Shown: one piece after another, positions 8,311 to 16,896 of the stretch
Numbering within the stretch: position 1 is the first letter of the stretch
How the letters are laid out: the number at the start of each line of letters is the position of its first letter
Assembly: GCA_016699855.1 (NCBI GenBank)
Contig: CP064988.1
Location: 434,001 to 498,000 of the forward strand
Source of the DNA: Rhodospirillales bacterium
Lineage (GTDB): Bacteria > Pseudomonadota > Alphaproteobacteria > Reyranellales > Reyranellaceae
DNA length: 64,000 bases
Direction: 5' to 3'
The notes under the pieces: model-generated
The model's database searches: none
What the model saw: the letters and a program-made list of their open reading frames with translations, nothing else
What the model was told of the DNA's origin: nothing
Made by a program: the position numbers and the translations under genes

Positions 8311-9081
8311 ATGCGGTTGAAGGACAAGGTCGCGCTGGTCACCGGCGCGGCGTCGGGCATGGGCGAAAGCACGGCGCGGCTGTTCGCGCGCGAGGGCGCC
8401 AAGGTCGTGGTCGCCGATCTGCTCGAGGCGGAGGGCGGCAAGATCGCGGCCGACATCCGCGCCGGCGGCGGCCAGGCGGTCTTCCAGCGCCTCGACGTCT
8501 CGGACGAGGCCGGATGGGCCGCCGCCGTCGGCGCCGCCGTGTCGAACTACGGCCGCCTCGACATCCTGATCAACAACGCGGGACTCAGCGGCAGCGATCC
8601 CGACCTGTTCAGCACGGCGATCTGGGACAAGCTGATGGACGTCAACGCGCGCGGCTGCTTCCTCGGCATGCGCGCCGCCATCCCGCAGATGCTCAAGAAC
8701 GATCCCGACGACGACGGCGGCGGCCGCGGCTCGATCGTCAACGTCTCGTCGATCTCCGGCTTCGTCGGCCAGAAGGTCGTGCACATGGCCTACAACGCCT
8801 CGAAGGGCGCCGTGCGCATCATGACGAAGTCGGCCGCGGTGCAGTTCGCGGCCGAGGGCGTGCGCGTCAACTCCGTGCATCCCGGCGTCATGCCGCCGAT
8901 GCGCAGCTCGAAGCTGACGGCGGACCCGGCGATCCGCCAGCGCCTGATCCGCGCCATCCCGATGGGCCGCGCCGGCCGCATCGAGGAGGTCGCCAAGGCG
9001 TCGCTGTTCCTCGCCTCCGACGACGCGTCCTACGTCACCGGCACCGAGCTGGTCGTCGACGGCGGCTTCCTCGCGATGTGA
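8311..9081 (+). CDS. SDR-family NAD(P)-dependent oxidoreductase
   Basis: Classical short-chain dehydrogenase of 256 residues. It has TGAASGMG for cofactor binding, an acidic residue after the second strand (VVVADLLEAE) suggesting NAD preference, NNAG near residue 90, Ser in NVSSISG and the catalytic YNASK. It ends VVDGGFLAM. The start MRLKDKVALVTG has GGGAGGAAG upstream. Substrate is not predictable; the family includes cyclohexanol and 3-beta-hydroxysteroid dehydrogenases. It is followed after 91 bp by a second, divergent SDR. Confidence 0.92.
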   Translation: MRLKDKVALVTGAASGMGESTARLFAREGAKVVVADLLEAEGGKIAADIRAGGGQAVFQRLDVSDEAGWAAAVGAAVSNYGRLDILINNAGLSGSDPDLFSTAIWDKLMDVNARGCFLGMRAAIPQMLKNDPDDDGGGRGSIVNVSSISGFVGQKVVHMAYNASKGAVRIMTKSAAVQFAAEGVRVNSVHPGVMPPMRSSKLTADPAIRQRLIRAIPMGRAGRIEEVAKASLFLASDDASYVTGTELVVDGGFLAM

Positions 9082-9172
9082 GGTGGCGCGTAGCCGGTTC
9101 CTGATCCCGCGGAACCCGCCCACGCGGTCGACGTCTCGGATCGTCCGCCCCCGCAGCGACAGAGGTAGCGCC

Positions 9173-10012
9173 ATGACCACGCATCCAGCCATCGCACCGG
9201 GCCGCGCCGCGGTGATCACGGGCGGCGCCAGCGGTATCGGGCTGGCGGCCGCGAAGCGCTTCGTGGCGGCGGGCATGAAGGTCTGCGTCGCCGATCTCGA
9301 CCCGGCCGCGCTCGACAAGGCGGTGACGGAGATCGCCGCGCCGGCGGGCACGGTGCTCGCCGTGCCGACCGACGTGTCGAAGATCGAGGACATGCGGCGG
9401 CTGAAGGAGAAGGCGTACGACGCCTTCGGCGAGGTCGCGGTGTTGATGAACAACGCCGGTACCGCGCCAGGCGGCGGTCCTTGGGACCACTACGAGCGCT
9501 GGCGCAGGGTGCTCGAGGTGAACCTGTGGGGCGTGATCAACGGCGTGCACACCTTCGCGGAGGCGATGATCGCGCAGGGTACGCCCGGCGCGATCGTCAA
9601 CACCGGATCCAAGCAGGGCATCACGACGCCGCCGGGCGACACCGCCGACAACGTCAGCAAGGCCGGCGTGAAGGTCGTCACCGAGTCGCTGGCGCACGGC
9701 CTGCGCAACGTGCCGGCCTGCCGGATCACCGCGCATCTGCTGGTGCCCGGATTCACCTACACCGGCATCACCCGGCCGGCGCGTGCCGAGAAGCCGGCGG
9801 GCGCATGGTGGCCCGACCAGGTCGTCGACATGTTGCTGGAACGCATGGGCCGCGGCGATTTCTACATCATCTGCCCGGACAACGACGTCACCACGGAGAT
9901 GGACAACAAGCGCATCGCCTGGGCGGCGCAGGATATCGTCGAGAACCGCCCCGCCCTGTCGCGCTGGCACCCCGACCACGCCGAGGCGTTCGCGGCGCAC
10001 ATGAAGAGGTAG
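9173..10012 (+). CDS. SDR-family protein with the catalytic Tyr replaced by Asp
   Basis: A 279-residue SDR with ITGGASGIGLAAAKRF, LMNNAG and the downstream Lys of the Y-x3-K motif, but the Tyr position reads Asp: GDTADNVSKAG, with Asp159 (GAC at 9647-9649) and Lys163. A single T-to-G change from TAC would explain it. The long C-terminal extension FYIICPDNDVTTEMDNKRIAWAAQDI suggests a distinct SDR subgroup. The ATG at 9173 follows AGAGGTAGC; a longer upstream frame would add an Arg-rich non-homologous stretch. If the base is real, normal dehydrogenase activity is unlikely. Confidence 0.88.
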   Translation: MTTHPAIAPGRAAVITGGASGIGLAAAKRFVAAGMKVCVADLDPAALDKAVTEIAAPAGTVLAVPTDVSKIEDMRRLKEKAYDAFGEVAVLMNNAGTAPGGGPWDHYERWRRVLEVNLWGVINGVHTFAEAMIAQGTPGAIVNTGSKQGITTPPGDTADNVSKAGVKVVTESLAHGLRNVPACRITAHLLVPGFTYTGITRPARAEKPAGAWWPDQVVDMLLERMGRGDFYIICPDNDVTTEMDNKRIAWAAQDIVENRPALSRWHPDHAEAFAAHMKR

Positions 10013-10163
10013 CCGCCGGGGGCACGGGAGCGATCGTCACGCGCGGGACGCGCCCGCGACAGTCCATCCGCGTCGCGCGATGGCGCCATGCCTCGTGGCA
10101 TGGCGCCGCTGCCGGGGTGGCGGATCGGGAGGCCGCGGTCGAGGCGTCGACCGCGGGACGGCG

Positions 10164-10637
10164 CTACTGGAACAGCAGCCGGATGTCGTAGTCGGAGACG
10201 ACGCGGCCATTGTAGCCGCGGATGGTGACGGTCTGGCGCAGCCGGTCGCCCTCCATCGCCTGCTCGACCTTCATCGAGTAGCGGCGGTTCCCGAAATACC
10301 CGGTGCCCTCGCCACGCAGCGCGCCGCAGCAGGCGCCGTAGGACGCGCGGTGGACGCCGGCCGGCTGCATGTCGATCGTGGTCGAACGCAGCGTCAGGAT
10401 GCGCGAGATGTAGAAGTATTCCTGGACGTTCTCGGCCGGCACGTGGTCCGACAACTGCGTCACCACGAGTTCGCGGCGGTCGCCGGTCCACGTGATGACG
10501 GTGCGCTGGATGTGCCCGCTGGGGGTCCGGATTCCGAACTGGATCGGCCCGCCCTGGTACGATTGGGCCCAAGCGGTCGTGGAGACCACCAGACCCAGAA
10601 CCACGCCGAGCGCGGCCGCGAAAAATCTATTACTCAT
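10164..10637 (-). CDS. Secreted protein of unknown function
   Basis: A 157-residue protein with a standard signal peptide, MSNRFFAAALGVVLGLVVST, ending at AWAQ. The mature part contains RTVITWTGDRRELVV, a CC pair in YGACCGALRGEG and a C-terminal GYNGRVVSDYDIRLLFQ. I do not recognise a family. The start at 10637 is 7-9 nt after a G-run. It is convergent with the second SDR and divergent from the ribosomal operon. The upstream region is AT-rich and could carry its promoter. Confidence 0.7.
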   Translation of the reverse strand: MSNRFFAAALGVVLGLVVSTTAWAQSYQGGPIQFGIRTPSGHIQRTVITWTGDRRELVVTQLSDHVPAENVQEYFYISRILTLRSTTIDMQPAGVHRASYGACCGALRGEGTGYFGNRRYSMKVEQAMEGDRLRQTVTIRGYNGRVVSDYDIRLLFQ

Positions 10638-10826
10638 GGCAATACGCCCCCCCGACCACAAAATATATGGAAATATCGAAAACTCAACTACTTAAATCGT
10701 ACTAACGCTTTATAAACTGAGGATATCAGATCAACCCACGGACAACAACGGACTTCGCGCCGGAGGGCTCGGATCACCCGTCGATCGCATTCGAGATGCC
10801 CTCAGGGTCCGCGACCGGGCGCGCGG

Positions 10827-10854
10827 TTGCGCCGGCGGCCAAAAGCTGTATAAC
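10827..10854 (+). promoter_or_regulatory. Probable sigma-70-type promoter for rpsF-rpsR-rplI
   Basis: The 359-bp gap 10638-10996 has an AT-rich upstream half and this promoter-like pair: ttgcgc (10827-10832), 16-bp spacer, tataac (10849-10854). Transcription from near 10861 would leave a leader of about 135 nt before rpsF, rich in potential hairpins such as cggggaccaaagccccg. Leaders of rpsF operons in other bacteria bind the S6:S18 complex. I could not verify that motif here. Confidence 0.55.
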
Positions 10855-10996
10855 CCGCGCCTTCCGGCGGGGACCAAAGCCCCGTCGGCTCCTTGCCGGC
10901 GCCGCTCGATCGCGGGGCCGGCTAGATCCGGGCGGTCGTCGGCATGCCTCGCGGCATTGCGGACTCCGGGTCGCCAACAGCCGTAAGGAGCTTAAA

Positions 10997-11485
10997 TTGC
11001 CATTGTACGAGACGATTTTCGTCGTGCGCCAGGACGTGGCGCAGACGCAGGTCGAGGCGCTGGGTACCCAGATGTCCGACCTGGTGACGAGCATGGGCGG
11101 CGCCGTTCCGAAGAAGGAATACTGGGGCCTTCGCCAGCTCGCCTACCGGATCAAGAAGAACCGGAAGGCCCACTACATGATGATGAACCTCGACGCTCCC
11201 CCGGCCGCCGTGCAGGAGATGGAGCGCCAGATGTCGATCAACGAGGACGTCGTGCGCTACCTCACGGTGCGGGTCGACGAGCTCGAGGCCGGCCCGTCGG
11301 CGATGATGCGCAAGAGTGACCGCGACGAGCGTGGCGACCGCGGCGACCGTGGCGAGCGACGCTTCCGCGACCGCGGCGAGCGTGGCGACCGGGGTGACCG
11401 TGGCGATCGCGGCGGCGACCGTGGCGAGCGTCCGCGCTTCCGCGACCAGCCGCCGGCCGCGCCGGTCGAGGGAGGCGCGTCGTGA
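10997..11485 (+). CDS. rpsF: 30S ribosomal protein S6, TTG start, RGD-rich tail
   Basis: Binds the central domain of 16S rRNA next to S18. The first 100 residues (PLYETIFVVRQDVAQTQVE ... INEDVVRYLTVRVDELE) are standard S6. The only start consistent with the family N-terminus is TTG at 10997, placed 6 nt after AAGGAG; no in-frame ATG fits. From about residue 110 there is a low-complexity tail of repeated Arg-Gly-Asp/Glu units, about 45 residues, longer than in many bacteria though alphaproteobacterial S6 often has charged tails. The stop overlaps the GTG start of rpsR (GTGA), so the two are translationally coupled. Confidence 0.97.
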   Translation: MPLYETIFVVRQDVAQTQVEALGTQMSDLVTSMGGAVPKKEYWGLRQLAYRIKKNRKAHYMMMNLDAPPAAVQEMERQMSINEDVVRYLTVRVDELEAGPSAMMRKSDRDERGDRGDRGERRFRDRGERGDRGDRGDRGGDRGERPRFRDQPPAAPVEGGAS

Positions 11486-11730
11486 GCGCCCCCGCCGCCG
11501 GCGGCCAGCGCCGCCCCTTCGTCCGCCGCCGCAAGTCGTGCCCGTTCTCCGGCGCCAACGCGCCGAAGATCGACTACAAGGACGTGCGGCTGCTGCAGCG
11601 CTTCATCTCGGAGCGCGGAAAGATCGTGCCGAGCCGCATCTCGGCGGTGTCGACCAAGAAGCAGCGCGAACTGGCCAACGCCATCAAGCGCGCGCGCTTC
11701 CTCGGTCTGATCCCCTACGTGCTGCGCTAG
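11482..11730 (+). CDS. rpsR: 30S ribosomal protein S18
   Basis: Small basic 82-residue protein of the 30S platform that pairs with S6. It has RRPFVRRRKSCPFSG followed by IDYKDVRLLQRFISERGKI and the highly conserved TKKQRELANAIKRARFLGL. The GTG start lies inside the rpsF stop codon (4-nt overlap), ensuring near-equal synthesis of S6 and S18. rplI follows after 16 bp. Confidence 0.98.
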   Translation: MSAPAAGGQRRPFVRRRKSCPFSGANAPKIDYKDVRLLQRFISERGKIVPSRISAVSTKKQRELANAIKRARFLGLIPYVLR

Positions 11731-11746
11731 GCCCGGGGGAACCACC

Positions 11747-12373
11747 ATGGCGAATATGGAACTGATCCTGCTCGAGCGCGTCGCGAAGCTCGGGCAGATG
11801 GGCGATCTGGTGAAGGTGAAGCCCGGCTTCGCCCGCAACTTCCTCCTGCCGCAGAAGAAGGCCCTGCGCGCCACGGAGGAGAACAAGAAGTACTTCGAGG
11901 GCAAGCGCAAGGACCTCGAGGCCAACAACCTCGTGCGCAAGCAGGAGGCCGACGCCGCCGCCGAGAAGCTCAAGGGCTACACCGTCAGCCTGGTCCGCCA
12001 GGCGTCGGAGAGCCTGCAGCTCTACGGCTCGGTCACCGCGCGCGACATCGCCGACGCCGCCGGCGCGACGGGCGTGAAGATCGAGCGCCGCCAGGTCGAG
12101 CTGCCGAAGCCGATCAAGACGCTCGGCAAGCACGTCGTCGAGATCCACCTCCATCCCGAGGTGATCGTCGAGATCGGCGCCGTGGTGGCGCGCTCGGCCG
12201 AGGAGGCGGAGTTCCTGGTCAAGGGCGGCACGCTGGTCGCCGAGACCGACCGCCGCGCCTACGAGCTGGCCGCCGAGGCCGCCGCCGCCGAGCAGGCCGC
12301 GGCCCTGCTCGACGCGCCGGCCGCCGAGGAAGCGGCTCCGGCCGAGGCCACGGACGAAGCCGAGAAGAAGTAG
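11747..12373 (+). CDS. rplI: 50S ribosomal protein L9
   Basis: Two-domain protein of the 50S L1 stalk base. The N-terminal domain MELILLERVAKLGQMGDLV and VKPGFARNFLLPQKKA are diagnostic; a long linking helix and the C-terminal domain (HVVEIHLHPEVIVEIGAVV) follow. At 208 residues it is longer than the E. coli protein (about 150) because of an Ala/Glu-rich tail from residue 165, a pattern seen in alphaproteobacterial L9. Last gene of the operon, followed by a strong terminator. Confidence 0.98.
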   Translation: MANMELILLERVAKLGQMGDLVKVKPGFARNFLLPQKKALRATEENKKYFEGKRKDLEANNLVRKQEADAAAEKLKGYTVSLVRQASESLQLYGSVTARDIADAAGATGVKIERRQVELPKPIKTLGKHVVEIHLHPEVIVEIGAVVARSAEEAEFLVKGGTLVAETDRRAYELAAEAAAAEQAAALLDAPAAEEAAPAEATDEAEKK

Positions 12374-12401
12374 CCGGCGCCCGCGAAGGACGCCGACGAC
12401 G

Positions 12402-12430
12402 AAAGCCCCGGTCGCGAGACCGGGGCTTTT
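12402..12430 (+). terminator. Intrinsic terminator of the rpsF-rpsR-rplI operon
   Basis: aaagccccggtc (12402-12413), GCGA tetraloop, then gaccggggcttt (12418-12429): a perfect 12-bp stem ending in T4. It begins 29 bp after the rplI stop. The A-run on the left side lets it also end transcription of the convergent PhzF-like gene. Confidence 0.92.
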
Positions 12431-12454
12431 CTCATGCCGCCGCGCCGCCGGCGC

Positions 12455-13330
12455 TCAGAGCGCGATCGTGCCGTCGACGCAGGTCACGCAGTCGCCGCCC
12501 AGCGTGATCGCGCCGTCGGCCGCCACCGCCACGCGCACGCGGCCGTCGCGGCCGACGCAGCCGCCCTGCGCCGCCACGTACGACCGGCCATAGGTCGACA
12601 ACAAACCGCCATCGCGCGCGAACACCGCGACGCAGCCGTTGCCGCTGCCGCACACCGGATCCTCGCGCACGCCGCACGACGGCGCGAAGGAGCGCACCTC
12701 GATCGCCGCCGGTCCGCCGGGTGGATGGGCGCCGAACACGGTCACGCCGGTGCGGCCCATGCCGGCATCGAACACCGCCATCCGGTCGAAGTCCGGCGTC
12801 AGCGCGCGCACCGAGGCGGCGTCCTTCAGACGGGCGACCAGCCATTTCGGCCCGACATCGACCACGGCCGGCGCCGGGGCGCGCTCGACCGCCGCGTCGA
12901 GGCACGCCTCCAGCTCGTCGAGCTGCGCCGTCGTCAGGCCCGTGCTCTTCGACGGCGGCAGGTCGAGCGCCAGCGAACGGCGGCCGCCGGCTTCGGTCAC
13001 CGACAACCCGACCAGGCCGACGCCGCACTCCTGCGTCAGCCGGCCGCCGCGCGGCGTCACGATCCCGGCCTCCAGCGCCGCGTGCGCGGTGCCCAGCGTC
13101 GGATGGCCGGCGAACGGCAGCTCGCTGCCCGGCGTGAAGATGCGCACGCGGTAGTCGGCGCCGGCCGTGGTCGGCTTCAGCACGAAGGTCGTCTCCGACA
13201 GGTTGGTCCAGTTCGCGACGCCCTGCATCGCTGCGGTGTCGAGCGCGTCGGCGCCCAGCACGACGGCGACGGGATTGCCGAGGAAAGGCTTGTCGGTGAA
13301 GACGTCGACTTGCTTGAAGCGCAGGCTCAT
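12455..13330 (-). CDS. PhzF-family isomerase
   Basis: Diaminopimelate-epimerase-fold protein of 291 residues. It has the PhzF signature NLSETTFVL with the catalytic Glu at residue 46, FTPGSELPFAGHPTLGTAHA and the second-half motif CGVREDPVCGSGNG. These resemble true PhzF (isomerase of phenazine synthesis) more than many family members, but no other phz genes are present, so the substrate is unknown. The ATG at 13330 is preceded by GAGGGAG. The gene faces the ribosomal operon's terminator, and a possible operator lies 66 bp upstream of its start. Confidence 0.9.
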   Translation of the reverse strand: MSLRFKQVDVFTDKPFLGNPVAVVLGADALDTAAMQGVANWTNLSETTFVLKPTTAGADYRVRIFTPGSELPFAGHPTLGTAHAALEAGIVTPRGGRLTQECGVGLVGLSVTEAGGRRSLALDLPPSKSTGLTTAQLDELEACLDAAVERAPAPAVVDVGPKWLVARLKDAASVRALTPDFDRMAVFDAGMGRTGVTVFGAHPPGGPAAIEVRSFAPSCGVREDPVCGSGNGCVAVFARDGGLLSTYGRSYVAAQGGCVGRDGRVRVAVAADGAITLGGDCVTCVDGTIAL

Positions 13331-13395
13331 GGCGGACTCCCTCGCGCGATGGACCGCCGCTCTACGCGCCGCGCCGGCGTCCGGCAACGACGAGG

Positions 13396-13424
13396 TTGTC
13401 TCCCGACAATATGTATGGAGACAA
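13396..13424. promoter_or_regulatory. Perfect 8-bp inverted repeat upstream of the PhzF-like gene
   Basis: ttgtctcc (13396-13403) and ggagacaa (13417-13424) are perfect inverted copies separated by 13 bp, about 66-94 bp upstream of the PhzF-like start. Size and symmetry suit an operator for a dimeric regulator such as a GntR-type protein. No such regulator gene is adjacent. Confidence 0.5.
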
Positions 13425-13522
13425 TCGCCGCGCGACGCGGCGGCCAAGACGCGCGCGCACTCCCATGTTCCCCTTCCCCATCAAGGGCTGGCGCCTTCAC
13501 ACCTCTCGGGTCGCGACGCCTT

Positions 13523-13732
13523 TTCCCTCTCCGCAGTGCAGTGGAGGAGAGGGCGGGGCCCGCGCCGGAGGCGTGGAAGGGTGAAGTGATCGTCGTATCA
13601 GTCGTGACGTCGACGGCAATTGCAGGTGCGCCGATATCAAGCGCCGGTGGCTCCACGACCGCCCACCTCACCCTTCCCGCGCTGCGCGCGGGCCCCTTCC
13701 CTCTCCCCCCGCAAGCGGGCGGAGAGGGAGAA
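13523..13732. repeat. Family I composite inverted repeat (copy 2)
   Basis: The 593-bp gap 13331-13923 has no gene. It holds the possible operator at 13396 and this element. The left arm starts ccctctccgcagtgcagtgg and contains gggcggggcccgcgcc; the right arm is ccacctcacccttcccgcgc followed by the hairpin ctctccccccgcaagcgggcggagag. The arms are inverted copies of about 70 bp around a core of about 70 bp. Copies occur at 16897 and 22600, with a diverged one at 1461. No ORF or transposase lies inside. Confidence 0.85.
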
Positions 13733-13923
13733 AACGCCGATGCGCCAGCACTTATCTGCCTTCCAACGCGACGCGGCGACGGCCGAGATGCGTGAATCCC
13801 CTGGCCCATCGGAGGAGAGGTTAAGTGAGGGGGCCGCACGCCGCCACCGCCGACCGCCACCCCGGATGGACGGCATCGGCGCGCGCGGTTAGCATCGCCA
13901 CGACACCAACACCGGTCGCCCCC

Positions 13924-14601
13924 ATGCCCTCCCCGTTCGCGCTCTCCGTCGTCTGGCCGTGGCTGCTGATCGCCTTCGGAATCGGCTACGTGTTCGGCTC
14001 GATCCCGTTCGGGCTGCTGTTCACGCGGCTCGGCGGCGCCGGCGACATCCGCGCCATCGGCTCGGGCAACATCGGCGCCACCAACGTGCTGCGCACCGGC
14101 CGCAAGGGCATCGCGGCGGCGACGCTGGTGGCCGACGCCGCCAAGGGCGCGGCGGCGGTCCTGCTGGTCGCCGCCGTGGTCGCCTATCCGCTGGGCTCCG
14201 TGGCGTTCTTTCCGCCGTCGCTCGCGGCCGGCCTCGGCGCCGTCGTCGGCCATTGCTTCCCGGTGTGGCTCAACTTCAAGGGCGGCAAGGGCGTGGCGAC
14301 GACCTTGGGCTGCCTGTTGGCGTGGTCGTGGCCGCTGGGGCTGGCGGCCTGCCTGCTGTGGCTGGCGCTGGCGGCGGCGTTCCGCATCTCCTCGCTCTCC
14401 GCGCTGCTCGGGCTGGCGCTGACCGCTGCGCTGACGTGGGCGCTGGCGTTCACCCTGCCGTTCGGCCGCACCTACGCGACAGTGCCGCTGGCCATCACCG
14501 TGACGCTGGTCGTGGCGCTGGTGCTGGCGACGCACCACGAGAACATCCGGCGCCTGCTGGCCGGCACGGAGCCGCGCATCGGCGCCACGAAATCGGGCTG
14601 A
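13924..14601 (+). CDS. plsY: Glycerol-3-phosphate acyltransferase PlsY
   Basis: Inner-membrane enzyme that moves the acyl group from acyl-phosphate to glycerol-3-phosphate, the first step of phospholipid synthesis. The 225-residue protein has the three conserved cytoplasmic motifs: GYVFGSIPFGLL, GSGNIGATNVLRTGRKG, and GHCFPVWLNFKGGKGVATTLG, plus ATHHENIRRLLAGTEPRIG at the end. The start at 13924 gives the usual N-terminus before the first membrane helix. plsY is normally next to dprA and topA in alphaproteobacteria; here 13 kb of other genes separate them. Confidence 0.96.
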   Translation: MPSPFALSVVWPWLLIAFGIGYVFGSIPFGLLFTRLGGAGDIRAIGSGNIGATNVLRTGRKGIAAATLVADAAKGAAAVLLVAAVVAYPLGSVAFFPPSLAAGLGAVVGHCFPVWLNFKGGKGVATTLGCLLAWSWPLGLAACLLWLALAAAFRISSLSALLGLALTAALTWALAFTLPFGRTYATVPLAITVTLVVALVLATHHENIRRLLAGTEPRIGATKSG

Positions 14602-14617
14602 GCGCGGACGGCGCGCG

Positions 14618-15100
14618 TCAGCGCGCCGCGTGGTACCGCCGCGCCGCCTTCCAACCCAACGCCACGAACACCGCCAGCAGGACGAGCTGGACGCCGCCGA
14701 ACACAGGGCCACCGCCACCCGGCGCCAGCCGCGCGAGCGCCGGCACCTTGTTGAAGAGCTGCGCCACCAGCACGAAGGCGTCGAGATAGAACGAGACCAC
14801 GAGGCCGACCGGCCACACCCAGCGCCAGAGTCCGGCGAGGCTGTAGACGTACCGCGCTAGGATCATCGCCGCGATCACCAGCGACGCCAGAATCCCGGTG
14901 GCGTGCGCCGGGGTGAAACCGGCGGCGGGGATCACGAAGCCGGTCGCGGTGGTGGAGATCGTGGTGGCGAGGAACACGTCGGTCCAGCGGCCGGCGTCGC
15001 GCCCCGCCAGCAACCCGCGCGCCACCGGCACGCCGGCGACCAGCGGCACGAGGCTGACCAGCAGGTGGATCCAGACCAGCGGCGTGAAATTCAAGGCCAT
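14618..15100 (-). CDS. Four-helix membrane protein of unknown function
   Basis: A 160-residue hydrophobic protein starting MALNFTPLVWIHLLVSLVPL, with segments near residues 5-25, 45-60, 65-85, 95-115 and 125-150. No catalytic motif was recognised. Its last codons sit 16 bp from plsY, read convergently. The start was chosen at the ATG that begins a membrane segment; a longer GTG frame upstream would add an Arg-rich, non-hydrophobic stretch that looks like readthrough of non-coding sequence. Confidence 0.7.
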   Translation of the reverse strand: MALNFTPLVWIHLLVSLVPLVAGVPVARGLLAGRDAGRWTDVFLATTISTTATGFVIPAAGFTPAHATGILASLVIAAMILARYVYSLAGLWRWVWPVGLVVSFYLDAFVLVAQLFNKVPALARLAPGGGGPVFGGVQLVLLAVFVALGWKAARRYHAAR

Positions 15101-15288
15101 CGTGTCGTCCCCTCCGACCGATCGGCCGCCGGCCGGGCCCTGCCGGCCCAGATGATCGCCGACCATAGCCGATCGCCGCGGGTGCGTCCCGCAGCGACGC
15201 GGCGTCCCCGCGGCCGAGCCGGGCGCCCGTTGACTCCCGCGCCGCCGCACGCGCTAATCCGCCATCAAGAACGACCAGGGGTGCCGCT

Positions 15289-16863
15289 ATGCGACTCTCA
15301 CGTCTATTCATCGCCGCCGCCGCGGCGATCGCCCTCGCCGCGCCGGCGTCGGCCAAGACCCTGCGCTGGGCCAGCCAGGGCGACGCGCTGACGCTCGATC
15401 CGCACTCGCAGAACGAGGGACCGACCTCGGCGATGGCGCAGCACATCTACGACCCGCTGATCCAGCGCGACCCGACGTTGAAGAAGGTTCCGAACCTCGC
15501 GCTCTCGTGGCGCGCGGTCGACGCCACGACCTGGGAGTTCAAGCTGCGCCCCGGCGTGACTTTCAGCGACGGCTCGCCATTCACCGCCGCCGACGTCGTG
15601 TTCTCGATCGAGCGCGTCAAGGCGCCGAGCTCGGACTTCAAGACGTACCTGGCGTCGGTCAAGGAGGCCAAGGCGGTCGATCCTCTGACGGTGCACCTGG
15701 TCACCGACGGCCCGAACCCGATCCTGCCCGACCAGCTCACCAACATCTTCATCATGTCCAAGGCGTGGTCGGAGAAGAACAACGTCGTGAAGCCGCAGAG
15801 CTTCAAGGACAAGGAGGAGACCTTCGCCGTCCGCAACGCCATGGGCACCGGCCCGTTCATGGTCAAGCAGCGCGACCCGGACGTGAAGACCGTGCTGGTC
15901 AAGAATCCCAACTACTGGGGCAAGGACCAGTGGAAGGACTATCCCGACGAGGTCGTCTACACGCCGATCAAGGAGCCGGCCACGCGCGTCGCCGCCCTGA
16001 TCTCCGGCCAGCTCGACTTCGTGCTCGACATCCCGCTGCAGGACATCGGCCGCATCAAGTCGACGGCGGGGCTGAAGACGCTGGAGACGGCGCAGATCCG
16101 CTCGATCTTCCTCGGCCTCGACGTCGGCTCGCCGGAGCTCAAGTACAGCGACGTCAAGGGCAAGAACCCGTTCGCCGACAAGCGCGTGCGCGAGGCGATG
16201 TACAAGGCGGTCGACATCAACGCGATCCGCGCCAAGGTGATGCGCAACTTCGCCGCGCCGGCCGGGCTGATCACGCCCGACGGCGTCGCCGGCTGGACCA
16301 AGGCGCTCGACGCGCGCCTGCCGTTCGACCTCGCCGGCGCGAAGAAGCTGATGGCCGAGGCGGGCTACCCGAACGGCTTCAAGGTCACGCTGGACTGCCC
16401 CAACGACCGCTACAACAACGACGAGGCGATCTGCCAGGCCGTCGTCGCCATGCTGGCGCAGATCGGCGTCCAGATCGACCTGCAGGCCCGCTCCAAGACG
16501 CTGCACTTCCCCAAGCTGCAGAAGAAGGACAGCAGCTTCTACCTGCTGGGCTGGGGCGTGCCGACGCTCGACTCGCACTACGTGTTCTCGTTCCTCTACC
16601 AGACCAACGACGGCAAGAACGGCACGTGGAACTTCACCGGCCTGAGCGACAAGCGGCTCGACGAGCTGACCGTCGCCATGTCGCGCGAGGTCGACGCCGC
16701 CAAGCGCGAGGCGATGGTCGCCGAGGCGTGGAAGATCGCCAAGGACAGCGTCGCCTACCTGCCGCTGCACCACCAGGTGATCGTCTGGTCGATGAGCGAC
16801 AAGGTCGACATGCCGATCTTCGCCACCGACTCCCCCAACCTGCGCTACGCGAAGATGAAGTAG
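15289..16863 (+). CDS. ABC transporter substrate-binding protein, family 5 (peptide/nickel type)
   Basis: Periplasmic solute receptor of 524 residues with a signal peptide (MRLSRLFIAAAAAIALAAP, cleavage after ASA). The mature protein has the family 5 pattern: LDPHSQNEGPTSAMAQHIYD, the DGSPFTAADVVFSIER motif, NAMGTGPF, and LDCPNDRYNNDEAICQAV. It is a clear paralog of the receptor at 49798-51414, sharing the GTGPF region and the CPNDRY-x(2)-E motif. A permease follows after a family I repeat, but the second permease is 6 kb away and no ATPase is present locally. Confidence 0.93.
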   Translation: MRLSRLFIAAAAAIALAAPASAKTLRWASQGDALTLDPHSQNEGPTSAMAQHIYDPLIQRDPTLKKVPNLALSWRAVDATTWEFKLRPGVTFSDGSPFTAADVVFSIERVKAPSSDFKTYLASVKEAKAVDPLTVHLVTDGPNPILPDQLTNIFIMSKAWSEKNNVVKPQSFKDKEETFAVRNAMGTGPFMVKQRDPDVKTVLVKNPNYWGKDQWKDYPDEVVYTPIKEPATRVAALISGQLDFVLDIPLQDIGRIKSTAGLKTLETAQIRSIFLGLDVGSPELKYSDVKGKNPFADKRVREAMYKAVDINAIRAKVMRNFAAPAGLITPDGVAGWTKALDARLPFDLAGAKKLMAEAGYPNGFKVTLDCPNDRYNNDEAICQAVVAMLAQIGVQIDLQARSKTLHFPKLQKKDSSFYLLGWGVPTLDSHYVFSFLYQTNDGKNGTWNFTGLSDKRLDELTVAMSREVDAAKREAMVAEAWKIAKDSVAYLPLHHQVIVWSMSDKVDMPIFATDSPNLRYAKMK

Positions 16864-16896
16864 CGGCCGCCTCCGCCGGGTCCGCGCATCCAACCT

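Noticed and set aside
11326..11460. CRISPR-like array from the regularly repeated units
   Set aside because: The repeats are coding, tandem and without spacers; they encode the S6 tail.
12455..13330. Evidence for phenazine biosynthesis
   Set aside because: Only a PhzF-like protein is present; no phzA/B/C/D/E/G genes nearby, and the family is broad.
13331..13923. tRNA or small RNA gene in the phzF-plsY gap
   Set aside because: The strong hairpins belong to a repeat element found in other gaps; no cloverleaf or CCA-end pattern was seen.
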